DNA from: JASFBA01 sp036172265
Lineage (GTDB): Bacteria; Chloroflexota; Chloroflexia; DTKN01
Length of the DNA: 15,391 nucleotides
Direction: 5' to 3'
NCBI GenBank assembly: GCA_036172265.1
Contig: JASFBA010000024.1
Coordinates: forward strand, 1-15,391
Part shown: positions 1-5,395 of the stretch, in pieces
Layout: every line of letters starts with the position of its first letter
Numbering within the stretch: the stretch's first letter is position 1
Position numbers and translations under genes: made by a program
Notes under the pieces: model-generated
Seen by the model: the letters and a program-made list of their open reading frames with translations, nothing else
Databases searched by the model: none
Told to the model about the DNA's origin: nothing

Positions 1-786
1 GGCCCGGTGGTCACCCATACCTATGCGACGACGGGCACCTATAGGGTGGTACTCACGGCGACGAACGCCTGCGGCACATCTTCAGTCCAGATCGAGGTGG
101 AGGTGGCCTTTTGTATCGCCCCGGCCGGCCTTATACTCACCTATTCCCCCCGGCCTTTGCTCCGGGGGGAAACAGGCACCTTCACCGCTACCCTGTCCGC
201 CGGGAGCGCACCTCTCCACTACCTCTGGTCTTTCGGCGATGGCGCCCCGCCGGCGGAGGGAGCGGTGGTACAGCATACGTATGCCACCGCCGGCCGCTAC
301 ACGGCTACCCTGTCCGTCGGGAACGACTGCGGCTCACTTCAAGGGACGATCCCTGTAGACGTACTCGCTCCGCGTTTCCAGGTCTACCTGCCGCTGGTCG
401 CCCGAAACCTTTACACCGGGGATGCTTATGAGCCGGACAACATCCCAGAGCAGGCCAGGCCGCTTTCTCCAGGCCAATCACAACGGCACTCCTTCGGTCC
501 GGAGGGCGACATAGACTGGGCCTACCTCGACCTCACCGCCGGCACGACCTATTACATCGAGACCCGTGATCTGACCGGCGGGGCCGATCCCATCTTGGAC
601 CTATACGTGCATGGATACTACGATAGCCCGCTTGTCCATAGCGATGACGACTGTGATGGCCTTGCTGCCTGCTTCGAGTTCGTCCCGCCGCTTTCGGGCT
701 GCTACGACCTGCGGGTTACCAATTTCCCGGGTGGGGCACACTGGGGACCGGAGGTGCAATATACCCTGGAGGTAACGGTTCGTTAG
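1..786 (+). CDS. Secreted PKD/PPC-domain protein, 3' part only
   Basis: The reading frame is open from the first base, so the gene begins outside the window; 261 residues and the stop are present. It starts inside one PKD repeat (HTYATTGTY) and continues through a complete second PKD repeat at about residues 42-121, with the typical WSFGDG and HTYATAGRY motifs. A short VYLPLVARN linker follows (129-137), and then a C-terminal pre-peptidase (PPC) domain from about residue 140 to the end, recognisable from YEPDN, GDIDW and the paired aspartates before the final beta strands. PKD and PPC domains are extracellular beta-sandwich modules, usually attached to secreted peptidases, glycosidases or adhesins. 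Any catalytic domain would lie upstream and cannot be seen, so the activity is unknown. The VYLPLV linker is, from memory, common in exported Chloroflexota proteins. A hairpin and another surface protein follow directly. Confidence 0.85.
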   Translation, partial: GPVVTHTYATTGTYRVVLTATNACGTSSVQIEVEVAFCIAPAGLILTYSPRPLLRGETGTFTATLSAGSAPLHYLWSFGDGAPPAEGAVVQHTYATAGRYTATLSVGNDCGSLQGTIPVDVLAPRFQVYLPLVARNLYTGDAYEPDNIPEQARPLSPGQSQRHSFGPEGDIDWAYLDLTAGTTYYIETRDLTGGADPILDLYVHGYYDSPLVHSDDDCDGLAACFEFVPPLSGCYDLRVTNFPGGAHWGPEVQYTLEVTVR

Positions 787-800
787 GTTGGCCCGGCCAA

Positions 801-837
801 GGCCCGTGGGGGCGGTCCTTCCTCGTCCCCACGGGCC
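801..837 (+). terminator. Stem-loop between the two surface-protein genes
   Basis: A perfect 11-bp inverted repeat (GGCCCGTGGGG at 801-811, CCCCACGGGCC at 827-837) with a 15-base loop lies between the stop at 786 and the ribosome-binding site of the next gene. No T-run follows, so it is not a classic intrinsic terminator. It could be a Rho-assisted or partial terminator, or an mRNA 3'-end stabiliser that separates expression of the two genes. Confidence 0.4.
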
Positions 838-856
838 GATCCGGGGGGAGAGGAAG

Positions 857-1720
857 ATGGAAAAGTGGATCATCCTGGTCCTGCTGTTGCCCTTCTGGGT
901 GTTTCCGGCCGCCAGTCTGGCCTGGGCCGGACCGCTCGAGGACGCGCTGCCCCCCGCCCAGGCATCTCCACCACCTACTACCTCGTGGCCGACCAAGACG
1001 CCCCAACCTACGGCAACGGAGACCCCGTGGCCGACCAAGACACCCCTGCCCACGGCGACGGAGACCCCCCGGCCGACCGAAACGCCGGTGCCCACCGAGG
1101 CTCCCCCCACGGAAACGCCTGCATCTTCCCCCACACCTCATCCAACCCGCCCACCCACCGACACGCCCCTTCCCACCGAGACGGCTACGCCTTCCCCGGC
1201 CCCTTCACCCACGGAGATACCCTCGCCGCCTCCTGCGGCTACCCGTCCGCCCTCATCGCCCTCTGCTACCGCCACCTTTGCACCCACCACCACGCCCTCG
1301 CCGCGCCCCACCTCCCCTCCCATCCCGACGACGGCCCGGCCCACGGCGACCTGGACGGCTTCGCCTTCTCCTTCGGCGACCCCGTCTCCAACGGCGATGG
1401 AAAGGGCAGCCCTGCCCACCGCTGGTCCTTCGCCTCAGGAGTCCCGGCCGGGCGGCGCGACGGCCGGTGAGGGAGAAGGGCGAGGGGAGACGACGCTGCT
1501 TTTGCTCCCGGCCTTGGCCGGCCTCCTGGCCCTGGGCCTTGTCCTCTTTCTGGGACGACGGAAGAGGCCGGCCGAGGGGGCCGGGCCGGCCCGATCAACC
1601 GTACCGGAGATCGCGCCCTCCGAAAGTGTTGCCCCTATTCCGGAGGAGAAGTCGGAGAAGGATGCGGAAAGGGCCCGGCTCGTCGCCCTGTGGCAACGGT
1701 TCGCCCGGAGGCTCAGATGA
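857..1720 (+). CDS. Membrane-anchored Pro/Thr-rich surface stalk protein
   Basis: The ATG at 857 is chosen because a GGGGGGAGAGGA ribosome-binding site precedes it and a signal peptide follows directly; a longer frame from a TTG at 788 would run through the upstream hairpin. The 287-residue product has a hydrophobic signal peptide (about 1-25), then some 170 residues almost wholly of Pro, Thr, Ser and Ala, including three 14-residue repeats of the W/R-PTxTPxPTxTE type. A hydrophobic segment at about 213-232 ends in GRRKR, a stop-transfer signal, and leaves a cytoplasmic tail of about 50 residues with a charged, basic C-terminus (LWQRFARRLR). The likely topology is a type I membrane protein with an extended, possibly O-glycosylated stalk outside the cell. 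No catalytic domain is visible. It may anchor or space surface proteins such as its upstream neighbour. Its function is unknown. Confidence 0.8.
   Translation: MEKWIILVLLLPFWVFPAASLAWAGPLEDALPPAQASPPPTTSWPTKTPQPTATETPWPTKTPLPTATETPRPTETPVPTEAPPTETPASSPTPHPTRPPTDTPLPTETATPSPAPSPTEIPSPPPAATRPPSSPSATATFAPTTTPSPRPTSPPIPTTARPTATWTASPSPSATPSPTAMERAALPTAGPSPQESRPGGATAGEGEGRGETTLLLLPALAGLLALGLVLFLGRRKRPAEGAGPARSTVPEIAPSESVAPIPEEKSEKDAERARLVALWQRFARRLR
983..1108 (+). repeat. Three tandem 42-bp units in the Pro/Thr stalk
   Basis: Units at 983-1024, 1025-1066 and 1067-1108 each encode 14 residues of the pattern x-W/R-P-T-K/E-T-P-x-P-T-A/E. The first two are nearly identical in DNA; the third has drifted. 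Beyond them the sequence stays Pro/Thr-rich but the period is lost. This is a candidate for copy-number variation between strains. Confidence 0.75.
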
Positions 1721-1761
1721 CTTCTCCCTACCGCCTCTAGGGCAAGCCATAGACGAAACGA

Positions 1762-2382
1762 TCAATCGTCCTCCACCCGCACTACGGCCACCACCTTGCC
1801 CTGAATCTCTACCGGGTCCTGTCCGTTCTGGGGATACAGGTGGATAGGGGCCATCGAGGCGTTGGCCGGCTGCAGGCGAATGTGATCTCCCTCCCAGAAG
1901 AGTTGCTTCAGGGTGATGTAACCCTCGGGATCGTCGGAATCGGTCAGGCCGGCGATGACCAGGTCGCCGCTTTCAGCGATGGATTGCGGGCGGACGATAA
2001 CGTAATCGCCTTCAGCGATGCCGGCACCGACCATGGAATGGCCGCGTACCCGCAGGGCAAAGGTGCCGGGGCGGGCCCACTCCGGGGGCAGGAGGAGGAC
2101 TTCTTCCCCCGATTCGTGGTAGGCCACGGTAACGTCATAGCGGCCGGCAGCCACCTCGCCGACCACCGCCACCGGCCGGCCCCCCGCCCATTCCAGGTGG
2201 CTCCGGGGTAGGCGAATCATCACCACGGCCGAGTTGAACGGGTTGGGGAAGAAGGAGATGGACGGCCCGGCCGGGGTTTCCGTGCCGATGTAGTGAGGCC
2301 GGCAGTGATCCCGCGGCCACATCGTTACCTGCCCGTTCTCCAAAGAACGGAGAAAATCCCAATGATTCCCTGGCAAAGCCAT
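1762..2382 (-). CDS. LexA-like S24-family self-cleaving protein without a recognisable HTH
   Basis: The start is the ATG at 2382 because GGGAGG sits 5 bases upstream; an in-frame ATG at 2439 has no such site. The 206-residue product carries a complete LexA-type autoprotease domain. A VVGEVAAGR cleavage segment has the Ala-Gly bond at 79-80, the nucleophile Ser116 lies in RGHSM, then comes EGDYVIV, and the general base Lys159 lies in ITLKQL. The end (QPANASMAPI ... IQGKVVAVVR) also matches LexA. In the family, RecA filaments stimulate self-cleavage and so inactivate the repressor after DNA damage. The first 70 or so residues do not look like the usual LexA winged helix and I recognise no fold in them. 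It may be a repressor with a diverged DNA-binding domain or a UmuD-like effector. The Ala-Gly bond and its own palindromic promoter favour a repressor. It converges with the stalk gene, 41 bases away. Confidence 0.85.
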   Translation of the reverse strand: MALPGNHWDFLRSLENGQVTMWPRDHCRPHYIGTETPAGPSISFFPNPFNSAVVMIRLPRSHLEWAGGRPVAVVGEVAAGRYDVTVAYHESGEEVLLLPPEWARPGTFALRVRGHSMVGAGIAEGDYVIVRPQSIAESGDLVIAGLTDSDDPEGYITLKQLFWEGDHIRLQPANASMAPIHLYPQNGQDPVEIQGKVVAVVRVEDD

Positions 2383-2452
2383 GTTAACCTCCCGGGTTCG
2401 GAGGCCTCGGCGGCAAAAAAGAACCGCCGGCCAGAACATCTATTCTGTTTAT

Positions 2453-2481
2453 AGTATAGCACATTTGTTTCCAAATGTCAA
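2453..2481 (-). promoter_or_regulatory. Consensus sigma-70-type promoter of the S24 gene
   Basis: Read on the minus strand: TTGACA (2476-2481), a 17-base spacer, TATACT (2453-2458), with ATAAA following. Both hexamers match or nearly match the sigma-70/SigA consensus at ideal spacing. Transcription would start near 2446, giving a leader of about 60 bases before the ATG at 2382. The spacer is occupied by a perfect palindrome. Confidence 0.85.
2461..2478. promoter_or_regulatory. Candidate operator, perfect 7-4-7 palindrome inside the promoter
   Basis: ACATTTG (2461-2467), four bases, CAAATGT (2472-2478). It fills most of the spacer between the -35 and -10 boxes of the S24 gene and overlaps the -35, so a bound dimer would block RNA polymerase. 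The natural reading is autorepression by the LexA-like product, as in other LexA systems. That is inference: the sequence does not match the E. coli (CTGT-N8-ACAG) or Bacillus (CGAAC-N4-GTTCG) SOS boxes. Confidence 0.6.
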
Positions 2482-2630
2482 GCCCCATTCTACGCGACAA
2501 CCGCTTTGTCGAGCAGAAGAACCCCCTGGCGCGCCATTTCCTCGACCATGAGCGGCTTGATATTGTAACCCAGACCTTCAACCTGCCCTATGACGTGTGT
2601 CTACCTGGAGGAAAACTCCTCATAGAGTAA
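2475..2630 (+). CDS. Possible 51-residue small ORF, doubtful
   Basis: An ATG-to-TAA frame encodes 51 residues with a balanced composition (begins MSSPILRDNRF, ends PGGKLLIE). Against it: no ribosome-binding site precedes the ATG, the ATG overlaps the -35 box and operator of the opposite-strand S24 gene, and the opposite strand also has an open frame here. I recognise no family. It may be chance, or a fragment of a decayed gene. Confidence 0.15.
   Translation: MSSPILRDNRFVEQKNPLARHFLDHERLDIVTQTFNLPYDVCLPGGKLLIE
2490..2600 (-). pseudogene. Possible gene remnant (C-terminal fragment)
   Basis: Between two stop codons on the minus strand lies a 36-codon frame with no good start that reads like the end of a real protein (LGYNIKPL, then EEMARQGVLLLDKAV, then TAG). 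The amphipathic pattern loosely recalls the C-termini of small PIN-domain or nucleotidyltransferase toxin-antitoxin proteins, but this is too weak to name. It overlaps the plus-strand 51-codon frame, and at most one of the two is likely to be meaningful. The rest of the 331-base gap 2383-2713 holds the two promoters and otherwise nothing I can identify. Confidence 0.15.
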
Positions 2631-2655
2631 GATTATCTGCGATTTAACTCGAAAT

Positions 2656-2684
2656 TTGCGCCCCCATCCAGGCTATAGTACAAT
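2656..2684 (+). promoter_or_regulatory. Candidate promoter of the glycosyltransferase operon
   Basis: TTGCGC (2656-2661), a 17-base spacer, TACAAT (2679-2684). Transcription would start near 2691, about 23 bases before the ATG at 2714, just ahead of the AGGCGAGGA ribosome-binding site. It is weaker than the consensus promoters of the two regulator genes in this window. Confidence 0.5.
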
Positions 2685-2713
2685 GTTGGAATAAGGACCA
2701 GGCGAGGACTCGA

Positions 2714-3952
2714 ATGCAGATTGCCATCTTCGGTCTTGGAGGAGTTACCCAGACCTTTCGCCAGTGGCCGGAACGGGTGCTGGGCGAGCGACTGGTCTGG
2801 CTGGGCCATTCGGTTGTCTTTTACGGCTACCGTGACCCGCGCTCTCCTCACCTGCGGGAAAAAGAGGAGGAAATCGCCGGCATCCGTGTCCACCGCCTGC
2901 CGTCTCGCTTCTGGCCCTCCGGCGCACTGCGCCGGGCCATGGCCGGCGAGGTCGTCCCGGATGTGGCCCACTTCTTTCACCCTCGCAACGTGCTGGCCTT
3001 TTCCGCCGCCCGCCTGCTCCGACGCTGGCGCGTGCCGATCGTCTACACCTGGTTGGGGCCGTTCCATGACCCCTTCCTGGTGGACAACCGCGAGGACCCC
3101 TATAGCGTTCCTCCGCACTATGAGCGCTTGATCTATACCTTCCCGGACCTGCTGCGCCGGGTACTCCGCGACGGCCATCTGCGTACCCACCTGCGCAACT
3201 ACTTTCTGCACCGGCCGCTTTTCCAGGCCGATCTCCACCTGGCTTGCTCCGAACACGAAGCCGAAGAACTGGCCCGGATGGGCATTCCCCAGGAGCGCAT
3301 TCGCCTGGTGCCGCTCTGGATCGAGCGCGATTTCATCGCCGCTATCCCCCATCGGCCGCCAGAACGGACCTTTGGCCGGCCGCTTCTCCTCTATATCGGC
3401 CAGTTGACCCCCCGCAAGGGGGCGGACCTCCTGGTGGAGGCGATGCCGGAGGTTGTCCGGTTCTACCCGCAAGCGGCCTTTGTCTTGGTCACCCACAACC
3501 CAGCCGGACGAGAGGCCCTGCTATCCCGCGCCGCCGCTCTGGGCCTGGCCGATCGCCTGCACATCCTCGGCCCGGTCTCCGAGGAGGAAAAGATCGCCCT
3601 GCTGCGGGCCTGCGATGTCTATATCCTGCCCACCCGCTACGAAGGCTTCGGCCTGCCGCTTCTGGAGGCGATGGCCTGCCGGGCCCCGGTGGTTACCACG
3701 GACATCCCGGTCGTGCGGGAGATCGTCCGCGATGGCGAAAACGGCCTTTTGGTTCCCCGGGGGGATAGCCGTGCCCTGGCCCGGGCCATCCTTCGCCTCC
3801 TCGAAGATACGGAGTTGCGCCGGCGGTTGGCAGACGGCGGAGAACGGACGCTGCGCGATCGTTACGATGGAGAGCGCCTGGTGCAGCAGGTCCTCCGGGT
3901 CTACCACGAGGCCATCGCCCTGGCCCGGCAGGGGAGGAAGCGGAGTGGATGA
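2714..3952 (+). CDS. GT4-family glycosyltransferase
   Basis: A 412-residue GT-B fold retaining glycosyltransferase, full length for the GT4 family. The start ATG has AGGCGAGGA just upstream. The N-terminal half holds the acceptor-binding Rossmann domain. The C-terminal half has the donor-site signatures YIGQLTPRKGADLL (about 227-240) and the E-x7-E motif (EGFGLPLLE, Glu310 and Glu318), followed by APVV, VREIV and GENGLLVP. The family transfers a sugar from a nucleotide donor to a glycan or lipid acceptor at the cytoplasmic face of the membrane. No signal peptide or membrane segment is visible. Donor and acceptor cannot be told from sequence. It overlaps the next gene by 8 bases, so the two are probably translationally coupled. 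The methyltransferase neighbours suggest assembly of a methylated surface glycan or glycolipid. Confidence 0.93.
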   Translation: MQIAIFGLGGVTQTFRQWPERVLGERLVWLGHSVVFYGYRDPRSPHLREKEEEIAGIRVHRLPSRFWPSGALRRAMAGEVVPDVAHFFHPRNVLAFSAARLLRRWRVPIVYTWLGPFHDPFLVDNREDPYSVPPHYERLIYTFPDLLRRVLRDGHLRTHLRNYFLHRPLFQADLHLACSEHEAEELARMGIPQERIRLVPLWIERDFIAAIPHRPPERTFGRPLLLYIGQLTPRKGADLLVEAMPEVVRFYPQAAFVLVTHNPAGREALLSRAAALGLADRLHILGPVSEEEKIALLRACDVYILPTRYEGFGLPLLEAMACRAPVVTTDIPVVREIVRDGENGLLVPRGDSRALARAILRLLEDTELRRRLADGGERTLRDRYDGERLVQQVLRVYHEAIALARQGRKRSG

Positions 3953-4592
3953 ACGGGCTTACTTTGCCGCCCAGGAGCGCAAGTCGGAGGCTAAGGTGGC
4001 CTGGGAGTACGGCCGACTGCTTCGCCTGGCCGGACAAAAGCCGCCTCAGGGTCGGCGGGTACTGGATGCGGGGTGCGGGGCCGGGCCGGGGTTACGCATT
4101 TTTTCCCGCTGGGAAAATCGCGTTCTAGGGTTGGACCGTTCCTTCTATGCCCTGCAGAGGGCCCGCCAACAGGTTCCCGAGGCCGGCCTGGTCCAGGCCG
4201 ACCTGGTCGAGGGCCTCCCCTTTGCCGAGGGGAGTTTTGATTGGGTTCTCCTAGGCGATGTGCTGGAGCACATGAACCAAGGCGAGCGTCTGCTGAGCGA
4301 ATGCTGGCGAGTCCTACGTCCTGGCGGCATCCTTTTGGTGCGTACCGTCAACCGCTGGGACATCCGGCGTTTCTTCCTAGGCCGGCGCTGGTCGGGCGTG
4401 GCCGACCCCGGCCACGTTCGCCTTTACAGCCCACCGGAACTGCGTCGGGCACTCCAGGCGGCCGGCTTCTCCGGAGTGCGGGTACGGACCGGAGTCAAGC
4501 CGCTCTTCTGGCTGCCGCTGCGTTGGAGGTTCGGCCTCCCCGGCCCGCCGCTCTTGGGCAATGGGCTGGTCGGAGTAGGTTGGAGGACCTAG
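3945..4592 (+). CDS. Class I SAM-dependent methyltransferase (first of two)
   Basis: A 215-residue Methyltransf_11-type enzyme starting at a GTG inside the end of the glycosyltransferase gene (stop of that gene at 3950-3952). GGGGAGGAAG lies just upstream. The SAM-binding motif I is VLDAGCGAGPGL (39-50), the acidic residue after strand 2 is Asp64 (LGLD), and motif IV-V is seen as LPFAEGSFDWVLLGDVLEHM, with the post-motif LRPGG. These are all as expected for a Rossmann-fold methyltransferase acting on a small molecule or sugar. A longer frame open upstream (from 3453) is only a shadow of the glycosyltransferase. It ends in the TAGTG junction with the second methyltransferase. The substrate is unknown; a sugar hydroxyl or carboxyl of the glycan made by this operon is an inference from context. 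Confidence 0.88.
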   Translation: MDERAYFAAQERKSEAKVAWEYGRLLRLAGQKPPQGRRVLDAGCGAGPGLRIFSRWENRVLGLDRSFYALQRARQQVPEAGLVQADLVEGLPFAEGSFDWVLLGDVLEHMNQGERLLSECWRVLRPGGILLVRTVNRWDIRRFFLGRRWSGVADPGHVRLYSPPELRRALQAAGFSGVRVRTGVKPLFWLPLRWRFGLPGPPLLGNGLVGVGWRT

Positions 4593-5380
4593 TGCGGAAA
4601 GGAGAGGCCCGGTTCCTGGTGGAGCAATACGGCCGGAGCGCGGCGGTGGGCGACAAGCCGGAGTACTTTCGCCTGCACTGCCGGCGCTACCTGGCCCTCC
4701 TGGAGGCGTTGGAAGTGCCGTCGGGCAGCCGGGTGCTGGAGATCGGCTGTAACCCGGGCCAGTTCACGGAGATACTGGTGCGGGCCGGCTACCGGGTCTG
4801 GGGGTTGGACCTGCGCCCAGAGGACCGTTCGTCCCTCTGGATCCGACTGGGCGTAGAGGTTCGTCGGGGCAACCTGGAAACGGATCCGCTCCCCTATGCC
4901 GAAAGTTCCTTCGAGGCGGTGGTTCTTTCGGAGGTGATCGAACACCTGGCCGGTTCTCCCCTGCCGGCCTTGGAGGAGGCATATCGGGTGCTCCTTCCCG
5001 GAGGCCAACTGGTGTTGAGCACGCCCAACGCCTGTTCCCTCCGGGAGCGGCTTTTCCTGGCCGGCCGGCTATTTTCCTTTCGCAGCCTGGAGTCGACGGA
5101 GGAGTTCCGGCGGCGGATGCGTCTGCGGGGCGAGGAGCGTTATACCATGCATCACCGCCTCTACACCGCCGGAGAGGTACACTGGTTGCTCCAAGAAGCC
5201 GGGTTTGCCCATATAAAGGTACGGTATGTGGCCGCCCGGGAGGGCGTTGGGGTCACCTGGCGGCGGATGCTTTCCCGGCCCTGGCGGGGGGTGCCTAAAG
5301 TGCTCCTCTGGGGAACCGCCCTTCTCCTGCCGCCGCTGCGCTCCACCCTGCTGGCGGTGGCATGGAAAGCCGCCGTTTGA
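4592..5380 (+). CDS. Class I SAM-dependent methyltransferase (second of two)
   Basis: A 262-residue enzyme whose GTG start shares one base with the TAG of the preceding gene (TAGTG). GGAGGA is placed correctly inside the previous gene's last codons, and an in-frame TTG at 4580 would leave no room for it. Motif I is VLEIGCNPGQFT (about 48-59), the SAM-ribose acidic residue is in GLDL (71-74), and the substrate-side region reads PYAESSFEAVVLSEVIEHL, then LLPGGQLVLSTPN. It has a longer C-terminal part than its neighbour, with a basic, moderately hydrophobic stretch near the end (VLLWGTALLLPPLRSTLL) that could be a membrane-associating helix, as in methyltransferases that act on lipid-linked substrates. 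The two methyltransferases are only distantly similar, so they are not a recent duplication. Confidence 0.88.
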   Translation: MRKGEARFLVEQYGRSAAVGDKPEYFRLHCRRYLALLEALEVPSGSRVLEIGCNPGQFTEILVRAGYRVWGLDLRPEDRSSLWIRLGVEVRRGNLETDPLPYAESSFEAVVLSEVIEHLAGSPLPALEEAYRVLLPGGQLVLSTPNACSLRERLFLAGRLFSFRSLESTEEFRRRMRLRGEERYTMHHRLYTAGEVHWLLQEAGFAHIKVRYVAAREGVGVTWRRMLSRPWRGVPKVLLWGTALLLPPLRSTLLAVAWKAAV

Positions 5381-5395
5381 GGCCGGGGGGACCTT

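Noticed and set aside
788..856. Upstream TTG start adding 23 residues to the stalk protein
   Set aside because: The extra codons lie over a perfect hairpin, have no ribosome-binding site, and would bury the signal peptide; ATG 857 has a strong site.
983..1108. The 42-bp repeats as a possible CRISPR-like array
   Set aside because: The units are contiguous, coding and without spacers; they are a protein repeat.
1726..1742. Inverted repeat CCCTA/TAGGG between the convergent stalk and S24 genes
   Set aside because: Only 5 bp with a 7-base loop and no T-run; too weak to call a terminator.
3453..3944. Upstream extension of the first methyltransferase frame
   Set aside because: It runs out of frame through the glycosyltransferase's donor-binding domain and has no methyltransferase-like sequence.
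4241..4591. Long upstream extension of the second methyltransferase frame
   Set aside because: It is out of frame within the first methyltransferase gene; the GTG at 4592 with GGAGGA is the supported start.
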